A stretch of DNA of 64,000 nucleotides, taken from assembly GCF_002237555.1 (NCBI RefSeq), contig NZ_CP022540.1, positions 4,531,001-4,595,000 on the forward strand. Direction: 5' to 3'. The position numbers and the translations under genes are program-made. This DNA is from Antarctobacter heliothermus (GTDB lineage Bacteria > Pseudomonadota > Alphaproteobacteria > Rhodobacterales > Rhodobacteraceae). Numbering within the stretch: the stretch's first letter is position 1; every line of letters starts with the position of its first letter. This document shows positions 17,930 through 26,487 of the stretch, piece after piece. The notes below the pieces were generated by a model that was given only the letters and a program-made list of their open reading frames with translations, did not search any database and was not told where the DNA came from.

Positions 17930-18411
17930 GCTGCGCGCGTCACCTCACCCGTCACACCATCCCATGCACCAAGATACAATGGCAGCCCCAGAATGCGGTC
18001 TGGGTTGGTAGGCGGCGGCATCTCGACCCCCTCAAGCCGCTCGAATCCAAAGCGTCCGTAATAAGGCGCATCGCCAACCAGCAGGATGCGTGCATGGCCC
18101 TGCTCGGCCGCGCGCGCAGTGGTGTCGCGGATCAGCGCCGCGCCCAATCCCTCGCCCTGTGCAATGGGATGCACCGCCACCGGACCCAGTAACAAGACGT
18201 CATGCGGCCCCACCCGCACCGGCCAATAGCGGATCGCTCCGCCCAGCGTGCCCGCCTCATCCCGCGCCAACCGGCACAGCGCGGCGACCGGGGCCACATC
18301 GTCGCGCAGACGGTACGACGACAGCGCGGACCGACCCGGCGCAAAGGCCAGATCGAACAGCGCTTCGACCTCCCACCAGTCGGATGGCGTTTCCTGTGCA
18401 AGTGTGAACAC
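17926..18411 (-). CDS. GNAT family N-acetyltransferase (YhbS-like)
   Basis: An acetyltransferase of about 161 residues from the GTG at 18411. The acetyl-CoA loop is VHPIAQGEGLGAALIRD, and the family ending DAPYYGRFGFERLEG resembles YhbS-type N-acetyltransferases. The frame is open to a GTG at 18495 (189 residues), but that would abut the divergent flavin reductase start, leaving no promoter space; VFTLAQETPSDWWEVEALF at 18411 matches the usual family beginning. The stop overlaps the ecsC-like start. Acceptor unknown. Confidence 0.8.
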   Translation of the reverse strand: MFTLAQETPSDWWEVEALFDLAFAPGRSALSSYRLRDDVAPVAALCRLARDEAGTLGGAIRYWPVRVGPHDVLLLGPVAVHPIAQGEGLGAALIRDTTARAAEQGHARILLVGDAPYYGRFGFERLEGVEMPPPTNPDRILGLPLYLGAWDGVTGEVTRAA

Positions 18412-18496
18412 CGCGTCTGTGCCTCCAACCCCCGTGCGTTTCAGCGCAAACCCGCGTATCACGCGGAAAACGCCCGCGCAAACAGGAGATTGCACC

Positions 18497-19102
18497 TTGT
18501 TCTATCGCCCCGAAGACGGCCATGGCCTGCCCCACAACCCATTTAACGCCATCGTGACCCCGCGCCCCATCGGCTGGATCTCGACCCGGGGCAGCGACGG
18601 GCACGACAATCTGGCCCCCTACAGCTTTTTCAACGCGGTCGCCTATTTCCCGCCACAGGTGATGTTCTCCTCAACCAGCGCCAAGCCGGATCGGGGCGAC
18701 ACCAAGGACAGCGTCAGCCAGATCCGCGAGACCAGCGTCTTTTGCGTCAACATCGTGGAATACGCGATGAAAGACGTGATGAACCAGACGTCCGGCGCGT
18801 GGGACCGCGGCGTCGATGAATTTGAACTCGCCGGGATCGAAAAGGCCCAGTGCGACACTATCAACTGCGCCCGCGTGGCCGGCGCCCCCGCCAACCTGGA
18901 ATGTAAGCTGACGCAGATCGTGCAACTGCCCGGCGAGGCGAATTTCGCCGTCTTCGGTGAGGTCACAGGCGTGCACATGCGCGACGATTGTCTGGTGGAC
19001 GGTATCTTCGACGTGCTGCGTTTTAACCCGCTCAGCCGCATGGGCTATCGCGACTACACCGTTGTACGGGAAAAGTTCAGCCTGAACCGGCCCGGGGAAT
19101 AA
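18497..19102 (+). CDS. Flavin reductase family protein (FMN-binding split barrel)
   Basis: A 201-residue split-barrel flavoprotein. The signature PFNAIVTPRPIGWIST near residues 16-31 and NLAPYSFFNAVAYFPPQVMF are the FMN-contacting stretch. The enzyme family reduces flavins with NAD(P)H or acts as a small flavin oxidoreductase. The start is set at TTG 18497 because a strong AGGAG lies nine bases upstream, although the frame is open back to 18248 through the antisense of the GNAT gene. It is divergent from the GNAT-ecsC unit. Confidence 0.85.
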   Translation: MFYRPEDGHGLPHNPFNAIVTPRPIGWISTRGSDGHDNLAPYSFFNAVAYFPPQVMFSSTSAKPDRGDTKDSVSQIRETSVFCVNIVEYAMKDVMNQTSGAWDRGVDEFELAGIEKAQCDTINCARVAGAPANLECKLTQIVQLPGEANFAVFGEVTGVHMRDDCLVDGIFDVLRFNPLSRMGYRDYTVVREKFSLNRPGE

Positions 19103-19217
19103 AGCTGTGCACATCCCTGAACGGATGACGGGCGGGCAAGGTCAAGAATGTGACCGCTCGCCCTCGCCCCTTGGGGAGCTCGGCCTGCTTCTGCATATCT
19201 CCCATACGTTTTGCCAT
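19077..19217 (-). CDS. Possible small basic protein, 46 residues
   Basis: An open frame beginning ATG at 19217 follows a good ribosome site (AGGGAAGGACC). The product is short and basic, MAKRMGDMQKQAELPKGRGR onward, and has no recognised family. It runs antisense and overlaps the last 26 bases of the flavin reductase gene. Only the ribosome site and the start support it, so it is reported at low confidence. Confidence 0.3.
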   Translation of the reverse strand: MAKRMGDMQKQAELPKGRGRAVTFLTLPARHPFRDVHSFIPRAGSG

Positions 19218-19293
19218 GGTCCTTCCCTCTCGAAAACGACCGCCTGATGTGGTATCGCGCAGGCACACCAATGGAGGCACCGATGGACCAGCA

Positions 19294-19328
19294 CCTTTGA
19301 ACCCCTGACATTTCCCAGCGTTCAAAGG
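19294..19328 (+). promoter_or_regulatory. Inverted repeat burying the acetyltransferase ribosome site
   Basis: CCTTTGAAC at 19294-19302 and GTTCAAAGG at 19320-19328 form a perfect 9-bp inverted repeat with a 17-base spacer. The right arm runs into AAAGGAGG, the ribosome site of the gene starting at 19336. As RNA it would hide that site; as DNA it could be an operator for a dimeric regulator. Confidence 0.5.
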
Positions 19329-19335
19329 AGGCATC

Positions 19336-19989
19336 ATGCCCGTCCCTTCCGTCCTGCCCGGGGCCGACACGGCCTATCCCATCACTCTGCCTGACGGCAG
19401 CCCACATCGCGGCACGGTCAATCTAAAAAACGTCATCAACCATCCGCGGTTCGAGGTCGGCGATTTCACTTATGCCTCGGACTTTGACCCACCCGACGAT
19501 TGGGCGGGTCGTTTGGCGCCCTACCTGTTTCCCTTCAGTCAAGAGAAACTGACGATTGGCAAATACGGCCAGATCGCTAACGGAGTCCGCTTTATCGGCA
19601 GTTCCGCCAACCACGCAACCGACGGGATCAGCACGTTTCCCTTTGCGGTCTTTGACCCGGAAACCATGATGGGTTTTCAGCCGGACACCCGCGACACGAC
19701 CGTCGGCCACGATGTCTGGATCGGCTACGGAGCGTTGATCCTGCCGGGTGCAACGATCGGCAACGGTGTGATTGTCGGCGCAGGATCGGTCGTGCGTGGC
19801 ACTGTCCCCGACTACGCCATCGTCACCGGGAATCCGGCACAGATTGTCAGACTGCGTTTTACGCCGGACGAAATCGCCCTGCTAAACGCGCTGCGCTGGT
19901 GGGACTGGCCCCCCGAGAACGTCTCCGCCGCCCGTCCGGCGCTGGAGGCGGGCGACGTTGCTGCATTAGCCAATTTTGCGCCGACGTAA
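19336..19989 (+). CDS. CatB-related O-acetyltransferase (hexapeptide-repeat)
   Basis: A 217-residue left-handed beta-helix acetyltransferase of the xenobiotic (Vat/CatB-like) type. Hexapeptide turns are seen in LTIGKYGQIANGVRFIG, TTVGHDVWIGYGALILPGA and IGNGVIVGAGSVV. The catalytic histidine is likely in SSANHATDGIS. The ending AIVTGNPAQIVRLRF is typical. Such enzymes acetylate hydroxyls of antibiotics or sugars; the acceptor here is unknown. The ATG follows AAAGGAGG. Solitary gene, followed by a bidirectional terminator facing the SulP gene. Confidence 0.88.
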   Translation: MPVPSVLPGADTAYPITLPDGSPHRGTVNLKNVINHPRFEVGDFTYASDFDPPDDWAGRLAPYLFPFSQEKLTIGKYGQIANGVRFIGSSANHATDGISTFPFAVFDPETMMGFQPDTRDTTVGHDVWIGYGALILPGATIGNGVIVGAGSVVRGTVPDYAIVTGNPAQIVRLRFTPDEIALLNALRWWDWPPENVSAARPALEAGDVAALANFAPT

Positions 19990-20003
19990 ACGTATAATAA
20001 AAT

Positions 20004-20033
20004 GAAAAGGGCGTCCCGCAGGGCGCCCTTTTC
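20004..20033. terminator. Bidirectional intrinsic terminator
   Basis: GAAAAGGGCG pairs perfectly with CGCCCTTTTC around a ten-base loop, giving A/T tails on both sides. It separates the convergent acetyltransferase (plus) and SulP transporter (minus) genes and probably ends both. Confidence 0.88.
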
Positions 20034-20067
20034 ACTTCCCATACGGGATCGACCACATGGGCGCGCG

Positions 20068-21702
20068 TCAGTGCCCGCCCAAGATCCCTGTCCGCACATT
20101 GTAATCGACCGCGATCTCATAATCGGGGTCATCGTCACTATCGACCATCAGATGCCCCGCCTTTGTCAGCAACCTGTGACAGTCACGGCTCAGATGGCGC
20201 AGCTTGATCCGTTTGCCTGCGGCCTCATACTTCCCGGCGAGGGCCTCGATGGCCTGCAAGGCCGATTGGTCGACCACCCGACTTTCTTTGAAATCAACGA
20301 TCACGGTTTCGGGGTCATTCTCGATATCGAACAGCTCTCCAAACCCTTCGGAAGAGCCAAAGAACAACGGGCCGCGAATCTCATAAACTTTTGCGCCAAG
20401 GTCGGTTTCCGACTCGCGCGTGTGGGCGTCAATCCGGCGCGCGTTGTTCCACGCATAGGCCAGAGCAGAGACGATCACCCCCACTACAACGGCAACGGCA
20501 AGGTCTTCCATCACCGTGACAACCGTCACCAACAGGATGACAAAGGCATCCATCAGCGGCACTTTTGTCAGGATGGTCAGAGAGTTCCACGCGAACGTCC
20601 CGATCACCACCATGAACATCACCCCGACCAATGCCGCCAGAGGAATGAGTTCGATCAACGGCGAGGCAAAGAGGATGAAGATCAGCAGGAACAGCGCCGC
20701 CGCGATACCCGCAACCCGCGTCCGCGCGCCCGATTTCACGTTGATCATCGACTGACCGATCATCGCGCACCCGCCCATACCGCCGAAAAACCCGGTCAAC
20801 ACATTGGCAGCGCCCTGCGCCATGCACTCTTGGCTGGCACCGCCACGCTTGCCCGTCATCTCGCCGACAAGGTTCAGCGTCAGCAGCGATTCAATCAACC
20901 CGATGGCTGCAAGGATCACCGCATAAGGCAGGATGATTTCAAGCGTTTCCAAATTCAAAGGGATAGCCGGCAAATGGAAGGACGGCAGCCCACCCTGGAT
21001 CGAAGCAAGGTCACCAACGCGCGGCACCTCCAGCCCAAAGCCGATCACCAGCGCGGCGACGACAAAGATACCGACCAAGGGTGCTGGCACCACCTTGCTG
21101 ATCTTGGGCATCACCCAGATGATAGCCATAGTCAGCGCGGTTAGGCCCAGCATCAGGTACAGGGGCATGCCCGACAGCCATTCGCCGCCGCCAACGCCGT
21201 GTCCGGTATTTTCCATTGATCCCGGCACTTTGAACTGGCCCAACTGGGCAAGAAAGATCACGATCGCCAGCCCGTTGACAAAGCCCAGCATGACCGGATG
21301 CGGCACCAGCCGGATGAACTTGCCCCATTGCAGCGCGCCCGCGATCAATTGCAGGATGCCCATCAGGACGACTGTGGCAAACAGGTATTCAACGCCGTGT
21401 TGCGCGACCAGCGCCACCATGACCACGGCCAGCGCACCCGTCGCACCAGAGATCATGCCCGGACGACCGCCGATCAGCGCCGTCACCAGACCGACAAGAA
21501 ACGCCGCATACAATCCGACCAGCGGATGAACCCCCGCCACAAAGGCAAAGGCCACGGCCTCGGGCACCAGCGCTAGGGCCACAGTCAAACCTGCTAGCAG
21601 TTCGATCCGCCAACGCGCAGGCGTCAGCTTCTCGTCCGGCATCAACGACAGGTCAGGCATGGCAAGGCGATTGGCGAATGTCGCCAAAATGGCTTTTCTC
21701 AT
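20068..21702 (-). CDS. SulP family inorganic anion transporter
   Basis: A 544-residue secondary transporter of the SulP/SLC26 family in the inner membrane. The first helices hold LLAGLTVALALVPEAVAFAF, and the transport core carries GGMGGCAMIGQSMINVKSG. A cytosolic STAS domain is at about residues 430-540, with IVDFKESRVVDQSALQAIEAL. Likely substrates are sulfate, bicarbonate or other anions; it cannot be decided. The frame extends far upstream, but the ATG at 21702 has a GAGGA ribosome site; an ATG at 21660 is the alternative. It stands alone, divergent from mtnP. Confidence 0.92.
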   Translation of the reverse strand: MRKAILATFANRLAMPDLSLMPDEKLTPARWRIELLAGLTVALALVPEAVAFAFVAGVHPLVGLYAAFLVGLVTALIGGRPGMISGATGALAVVMVALVAQHGVEYLFATVVLMGILQLIAGALQWGKFIRLVPHPVMLGFVNGLAIVIFLAQLGQFKVPGSMENTGHGVGGGEWLSGMPLYLMLGLTALTMAIIWVMPKISKVVPAPLVGIFVVAALVIGFGLEVPRVGDLASIQGGLPSFHLPAIPLNLETLEIILPYAVILAAIGLIESLLTLNLVGEMTGKRGGASQECMAQGAANVLTGFFGGMGGCAMIGQSMINVKSGARTRVAGIAAALFLLIFILFASPLIELIPLAALVGVMFMVVIGTFAWNSLTILTKVPLMDAFVILLVTVVTVMEDLAVAVVVGVIVSALAYAWNNARRIDAHTRESETDLGAKVYEIRGPLFFGSSEGFGELFDIENDPETVIVDFKESRVVDQSALQAIEALAGKYEAAGKRIKLRHLSRDCHRLLTKAGHLMVDSDDDPDYEIAVDYNVRTGILGGH

Positions 21703-22031
21703 CGGGGCAGTCCTCATGTTCGCGCAAACGGCCCATACTGCAACGCAGCACGAAAGGCCACCCACAGGGCGATCCGGTTCGCAAGCCCGCCCTTTAGCGC
21801 GCTTCGCGGCCAAGTTCACGGTATTTCTGCGTACACCGTCGCGCCCCTCGCCACTCTGGCAAAGCCGGATAACCGCCCGGAACAACGGCACAGACACCAC
21901 GCGTCTTTGCCAATCGCAGGACAAAATTGGCGATCAAGGCCCTTCGCGTCTTGCTCCGGCCTTGCCCGATCATCAATAACTGGTGCCCAAGGGCCACCTT
22001 TGCGAGGCCGCAGGACAGAAGGACATCAGCC
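21703..22031. other. Divergent intergenic region between sulP and mtnP
   Basis: About 330 bp with no credible gene. It must contain the promoters of the divergent SulP and mtnP genes. No SAM riboswitch-like pattern, tRNA or strong inverted repeat was recognised. Confidence 0.5.
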
Positions 22032-22913
22032 ATGACAGAGACCATGATCGCCGTGATCGGCGGGTCCGGCATCTACGACATCGAGGGGCTGGAAGGGGCC
22101 GAATGGCGTACAGTGGACAGCCCATGGGGCACCCCCTCCGACGAGATCCTGACCGGATCGCTGGACGGGGTAAAAATGGCCTTTTTGCCGCGCCACGGGC
22201 GCGGCCATGTGCATAGCCCAACCACCGTGCCCTACCGCGCCAATATCGACGCGCTGAAACGCATCGGCGTCACCGATGTCATCTCTGTCTCAGCCTGCGG
22301 GTCGTTCCGCGAAGAGATGGCACCGGGCGATTTTGTCGTGGTCGATCAGTTCATCGACCGCACGTTTGGCCGTGAGAAGTCCTTTTTCGGCACAGGCTGT
22401 GTGGCTCACGTCTCAGTCGCGCATCCGACCTGCCCCCGCCTTGGCGATGCCTGCTACACGGCCGCACAGGATGCCGGGATCACCGTACACCGGGGCGGCA
22501 CCTATCTGGCCATGGAAGGCCCGCAGTTTTCGACCATGGCAGAATCCAAGATGTACCGCGACGTTTGGGGCTGCGACGTGATCGGCATGACCAACATGCC
22601 AGAGGCCAAGCTCGCCCGCGAGGCAGAGCTTTGCTATGCCTCCATCGCCATGGTCACCGACTACGACAGCTGGCACCCCGATCACGGCGCCGTGGACATC
22701 ACCGACATCATCAAGACGCTGACCGGCAACGCTGACAAGGGCCGCGAGATGGTTCGCCGCCTGCCCGCTCTTTTGGGGGCAGACCGAGCCCCCTGTCCGC
22801 ATGGCTGCGACCGTGCGCTTGAATATGCCCTGCTGACAGCTCCGGAGAAACGCGACCCTGACCTATTGGCCAGGCTGGACGCGGTGGCGGGCCGGATGTT
22901 GGGCGGCAACTGA
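22032..22913 (+). CDS. mtnP: S-methyl-5'-thioadenosine phosphorylase
   Basis: A 293-residue purine phosphorylase of the methionine salvage pathway, splitting methylthioadenosine with phosphate to adenine and methylthioribose-1-phosphate. Landmarks are IAVIGGSGIYDIEGL, LPRHGRGHVHSPTTVPYRAN, VSACGSFREEMAPGDFVV and TYLAMEGPQFSTMAESKMYR. The frame runs 35 codons further upstream, but ATG 22032 has an AGAAGGA ribosome site and gives the normal beginning. Adenine released here is the substrate of apt at 24.3 kb, in the same strand direction, a functional link between near neighbours. Confidence 0.95.
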   Translation: MTETMIAVIGGSGIYDIEGLEGAEWRTVDSPWGTPSDEILTGSLDGVKMAFLPRHGRGHVHSPTTVPYRANIDALKRIGVTDVISVSACGSFREEMAPGDFVVVDQFIDRTFGREKSFFGTGCVAHVSVAHPTCPRLGDACYTAAQDAGITVHRGGTYLAMEGPQFSTMAESKMYRDVWGCDVIGMTNMPEAKLAREAELCYASIAMVTDYDSWHPDHGAVDITDIIKTLTGNADKGREMVRRLPALLGADRAPCPHGCDRALEYALLTAPEKRDPDLLARLDAVAGRMLGGN

Positions 22914-22925
22914 GCGTTTCATCCC

Positions 22926-23606
22926 ATGCTGCGTGCGCTTTTCCTTGGTTTAATGATGGGTTCGCTGCCCTACGCTGTGGCAAGCGCCGAAGACTATGTC
23001 GAGACCGAAGGCCTGCTCAGCGATGAGGATTTCTATCGCCTTGTCGCTTGCGCCGCCCCGCCCGGCACAGCGTGCCGCAAGACGTTGGTGCGCTGGCCGG
23101 TCGATCGCCCGTTGCGCGTGCAGTTGACGCAGGTTGATCCCGCCTTTCTGGGAGGCAAGCAGAACCGCGCGCGCGCCGCCCTTGTGCGGGCGATCAAGTT
23201 CATAAACAGGGCGGACACGGCGATCACCCTGCGGCAGGTCGACACCGACGCCAAGGCGGACATTCGCATCTATCTGATCGACACCGACGGCGACGCCCCC
23301 ATACAGGGCACCGGCATCGAAGGAATTGATGGCGCCACGGTCACAGGCGCGCGCGTTATCGTCTGGTCGCGCAGCGGCTCCGGTGAGATCCAGCGAGCAA
23401 AGATCATCTTTGGCACCCGCCTGCACATCCGCCACTACGAATCTGCCATGATCGAGGAATTGACCCAGGCGCTTGGCCTGTTGACCGACATTCGGAACCC
23501 TGATTACCTCGGACGGTCTATCTTTTCGCAGGACGACAACGATTCCAAGGATCTGGGCCCACAAGACCTGATGGCCCTGCGACGCCACTATCCGCCACAG
23601 GAGTAA
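22926..23606 (+). CDS. DUF2927 domain-containing secreted protein
   Basis: A 226-residue exported protein with a signal peptide (MLRALFLGLMMGSLPYAVASA, cut near residue 21). It matches the DUF2927 family of alphaproteobacteria in RVQLTQVDPAFLGGKQ, KADIRIYLIDTDGD and the late HYESAMIEELTQALGLLTD, which resembles a zincin-like metal site region without the classical HExxH. Function unknown. It lies 12 bp downstream of mtnP and 3 bp ahead of the LysE gene, so these may be co-transcribed. Confidence 0.82.
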   Translation: MLRALFLGLMMGSLPYAVASAEDYVETEGLLSDEDFYRLVACAAPPGTACRKTLVRWPVDRPLRVQLTQVDPAFLGGKQNRARAALVRAIKFINRADTAITLRQVDTDAKADIRIYLIDTDGDAPIQGTGIEGIDGATVTGARVIVWSRSGSGEIQRAKIIFGTRLHIRHYESAMIEELTQALGLLTDIRNPDYLGRSIFSQDDNDSKDLGPQDLMALRRHYPPQE

Positions 23607-23609
23607 GAC

Positions 23610-24230
23610 ATGGACCTGAACCTATGGCTGGCGTTTGTCGCCGCATCAACCGCACTGTTGTTGATCCCCGGCCCCACCGTCCTACTGGTCCTGTCGTACG
23701 CCCTGAGCAAGGGCCGATCAGTGGCGGTCGCCTCTGCCGCCGGTGTCGCAAGCGGCGATTTCATCGCCATGAGCCTGTCTCTTGCGGGCTTGGGCGCATT
23801 GGTCGCCGCCTCGGCCACGCTGTTCACGATCCTGAAATGGGTGGGCGCCGCCTATTTGATCTGGCTAGGTGTCAAATTGATCCGCTCCGCGCCCAGCAAG
23901 GGACTAAGCCTGCCCGCGACAGAGGTCACGGCGCGCGGGGTCTTTGCACACAATCTTGCGGTGACCGTCCTCAACCCCAAAAGCATCGCCTTTTTCATTG
24001 CCTTCGTGCCGCAGTTTGTTGCGACCGATGCGCCGCTCCTGCCGCAGTTTGCCATTCTGGTGACAACCTTCGTCACCCTCGCCACGCTCAACGCGCTGGC
24101 CTATGCGCTGGCTGCTGACCGGCTGCGACAGATGATTTCGCGTCCCTCTGTCCTGACCGGCCTGACCCGCGCGGGCGGTGCCACCCTGATCGGCATGGGG
24201 GTGCTGACCGCTACGCTGCGCCGCGCCTGA
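23610..24230 (+). CDS. LysE family translocator (amino acid exporter)
   Basis: A 206-residue inner-membrane exporter of the RhtB/LysE family with about six hydrophobic helices. The N-terminal LLLIPGPTVLLVLSYALSKG and GVASGDFIAM are the family signature. Substrates are amino acids or homoserine-lactone-like compounds; this one is undetermined. It follows DUF2927 by 3 bp. The gene ends 118 bp before apt. Confidence 0.9.
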   Translation: MDLNLWLAFVAASTALLLIPGPTVLLVLSYALSKGRSVAVASAAGVASGDFIAMSLSLAGLGALVAASATLFTILKWVGAAYLIWLGVKLIRSAPSKGLSLPATEVTARGVFAHNLAVTVLNPKSIAFFIAFVPQFVATDAPLLPQFAILVTTFVTLATLNALAYALAADRLRQMISRPSVLTGLTRAGGATLIGMGVLTATLRRA

Positions 24231-24348
24231 TCGGCCCGACGCGCCGCGCCCACTGCTGCGGACACCGTTCCGCCACTACCGCCTGAAGCCTTGCCAACGC
24301 GCCCCGTCCCGCGCTACCGCAAAACCCGCGTTTGTCTGAGGAGTGCCC

Positions 24349-24888
24349 ATGCCGCGCAAGACCGAAATCAAGGACTACATCCGGACCATTGTCGACTTCC
24401 CGCACGAGGGGATCATGTTCCGCGATGTTACCACGCTGTTCGCTGACCCGCGCGGGTTCCGCATGGCGATCGACCAATTGCTGCATCCCTACGCGGGCGT
24501 GCGCTTTGACAAGGTCGTGGGGCTGGAAGCGCGCGGCTTTATCTTGGGCGGCGCGGTGGCGCACCAATTGTCCGCTGGTTTTGTGCCAATCCGCAAGAAA
24601 GGCAAACTGCCGGGTGCCGTGATCTCTGAAGAGTACCAGCTAGAGTATGGTGAGGCCGTTGTGGAAATCCACGATGACGCCATAGAGGCGGGCGAAAAGG
24701 TGCTGCTGGTCGACGATCTACTGGCCACGGGCGGCACGGCAGAGGCCGGGATCAAGCTGGTCGAACGGCTGGGGGGGCAGATCATAGGATGTGCCTTTGT
24801 CATCGATCTGCCCGAGCTGGGGGGCCGCAAGCGGCTGGAGGCCATGGATATGGACGTCCACGCCCTCTGCGCTTTTGAGGGTCTCTGA
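24349..24888 (+). CDS. apt: Adenine phosphoribosyltransferase
   Basis: A 179-residue type I phosphoribosyltransferase that salvages adenine to AMP with PRPP. The PRPP-binding motif is [17 protein letters not shown], and the family ending [15 protein letters not shown] is present. A GTG six bases upstream is in frame, but the ATG at 24349 is spaced seven bases after GAGGAG. It completes the chain with MTA phosphorylase (mtnP) upstream. A strong terminator separates it from the convergent phaZ gene. Confidence 0.96.
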   Translation: MPRKTEIKDYIRTIVDFPHEGIMFRDVTTLFADPRGFRMAIDQLLHPYAGVRFDKVVGLEARGFILGGAVAHQLSAGFVPIRKKGKLPGAVISEEYQLEYGEAVVEIHDDAIEAGEKVLLVDDLLATGGTAEAGIKLVERLGGQIIGCAFVIDLPELGGRKRLEAMDMDVHALCAFEGL

Positions 24889-24916
24889 CGGCGCGCACCG
24901 CCCCTCCATGTATAGC

Positions 24917-24950
24917 AAAAGGCCCGACATCATCAGATGCTGGCCCTTTT
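24917..24950. terminator. Terminator between convergent apt and phaZ
   Basis: AAAAGG at 24917-24922 pairs with CCTTTT at 24945-24950, with an inner CATC/GATG and a GGCC/GGCC stem and small bulges. A and T tails lie on both sides, so it can act in either direction. It lies 29 bp after the apt stop and 126 bp beyond the phaZ stop. Confidence 0.75.
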
Positions 24951-25075
24951 CATTGCAGGCTGATTTCCTGCGCCACATCGACAACAGCGCCAAACCGGAG
25001 GACGGCGCGCATCGCGCGCAAGGTCGACATAAACTGTGCGCGCCGTCTGGCGCGCACTTTGGGATCACAAGTGGT

Positions 25076-26353
25076 TCAGCGGTGATCGGCCAGATTGACG
25101 GCAACCGGACCGGGTTTCTCCTCCCCGGAATTGGCGTCAATGAACTCTAGCACCAGCGGTCGAATGTTGTTGCGCCAGCTTTTGCCCGCAAAGATACCGT
25201 AGTGTCCGGCACCCGGCTCCAGATGGCTGGCCTTTTTCTCATCCGGCAGGCCGGTGCACAGATCCAACGCCGCAACACATTGGCCCGGGGCCGAAATGTC
25301 ATCTTTGGCGCCCTCAACAGTCTTTACCGCAACCTTCGTTATCGCCCCGATGTCCACCTTGTGGCCATCGACAACGAATTCGTTCTTGGCGATTTCGCCA
25401 TTTTTGAAAATCCGCTCCACCGTTGACAGGTAAAATTCGGCGGGCATGTCCATCACGGCAAGGTATTCATCGTAGAATCGGTTGTGCGCGTCGTGATCCG
25501 AGGCTTCGCCTCTTGCGACGCGACCGATCTGGTCCTGAAACGCGGTGGAGTGACGCTCGGCGTTCATCGACATGAACGACGCCAGTTGCAACAGGCCCGG
25601 ATAGACCATCCGGCCCACCCCCTTGCAGCTGAAGCCGACGCGCTGAATCATCGTCTCTTCCAGCTGGCCCATGGTGACGCGGCGGCCAAAGTCGGTCACG
25701 TCTGTCGGCGTCGCGTCCGGGTCGATCGGCCCACCGATCAGGGTCAAGGTACGCGGCTGCGCGTCGGGGTCCAGTTCCGCCAGATAGGCGGTCGCCGCCA
25801 GCGTCAAGGGTGCCGGTTGGCACACGGCGATCACATGCGTGTCCGGCCCCAGATGGCGCATGAAGTCCATCAGGTAGAGGGTATAATCCTCAATATCGAA
25901 CTTGCCGCAGCTGACCGGAATGTCGCGCGCGTTGTGCCAGTCGGTGACGTAGACTTCGCAATTTACGATGAGCGACTTGACGGTTGAGCGCAAAAGCGTG
26001 GCATAGTGGCCTGACATAGGAGCCACCAGCAAGATCTTGCGTGGCTGCTCGGCCCGACCGGAGACGTTGAAATGTATAAGGTTGCCAAAGGGTTTTTCCA
26101 CCACTGTGGCGATGTCGACAAGATGATCCTTGCCGTCTTCGCAGGTGAAGGTGTGGATACCCCAGTCAGGCTTGACCACCATGCGTTCAAAGGTCCGTTC
26201 GGTCACGGCCCCCCAAGCTGCCATCCAGGTCAACGCCGGATTTGGAATGGCCGAGAACATGGGGTAGGATGCAAGGGTGCGCGCGGTCGCGCCCATCCAG
26301 GCATTTGTGTTGCGGATGCTTTCCATCAGGTCGTAGGTGGCCATATAGCGCAC
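25076..26353 (-). CDS. phaZ: Polyhydroxyalkanoate depolymerase, intracellular
   Basis: A 425-residue intracellular PHA depolymerase of the PhaZ1 type that mobilises stored polymer inside granules. Its nucleophile is a cysteine rather than serine: Cys178 in HVIAVCQPAPLTLA. Other conserved parts are SYPMFSAIPNPAL, LLVAPMSGHYATLLR, VYVTDWHNARDIPV, GGPIDPDATPTDVTDFGRR and GAGHYGIFAGKSWRN. The start is placed at GTG 26353, eight bases after AGGAG; an ATG nine bases further in is possible. It is divergent from phaC with 134 bp between them. Confidence 0.94.
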   Translation of the reverse strand: MRYMATYDLMESIRNTNAWMGATARTLASYPMFSAIPNPALTWMAAWGAVTERTFERMVVKPDWGIHTFTCEDGKDHLVDIATVVEKPFGNLIHFNVSGRAEQPRKILLVAPMSGHYATLLRSTVKSLIVNCEVYVTDWHNARDIPVSCGKFDIEDYTLYLMDFMRHLGPDTHVIAVCQPAPLTLAATAYLAELDPDAQPRTLTLIGGPIDPDATPTDVTDFGRRVTMGQLEETMIQRVGFSCKGVGRMVYPGLLQLASFMSMNAERHSTAFQDQIGRVARGEASDHDAHNRFYDEYLAVMDMPAEFYLSTVERIFKNGEIAKNEFVVDGHKVDIGAITKVAVKTVEGAKDDISAPGQCVAALDLCTGLPDEKKASHLEPGAGHYGIFAGKSWRNNIRPLVLEFIDANSGEEKPGPVAVNLADHR

Positions 26354-26487
26354 GACGGCTGCTCCTTTTCGTTTCGCGGGGTCAGCGGGGATCCGCACAC
26401 CCAAGCCCGAGCCAATTCGTCGCTTTGCCCCCCGAAACCCACGACGGTAGTTTCTGCAACTGCGAAGGATAGGGGGATTTAGTTCCA

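Noticed and set aside
20002..21144. 380-codon open frame on the plus strand across the SulP gene
   Set aside because: Antisense shadow of a well-supported transporter; His/Arg/Gln-rich low-quality protein with no domain.
26440..26487. PhaR-type operator upstream of phaC
   Set aside because: Only CTGCAACTGCG is present, two direct half sites rather than the CTGC-N3-GCAG palindrome.
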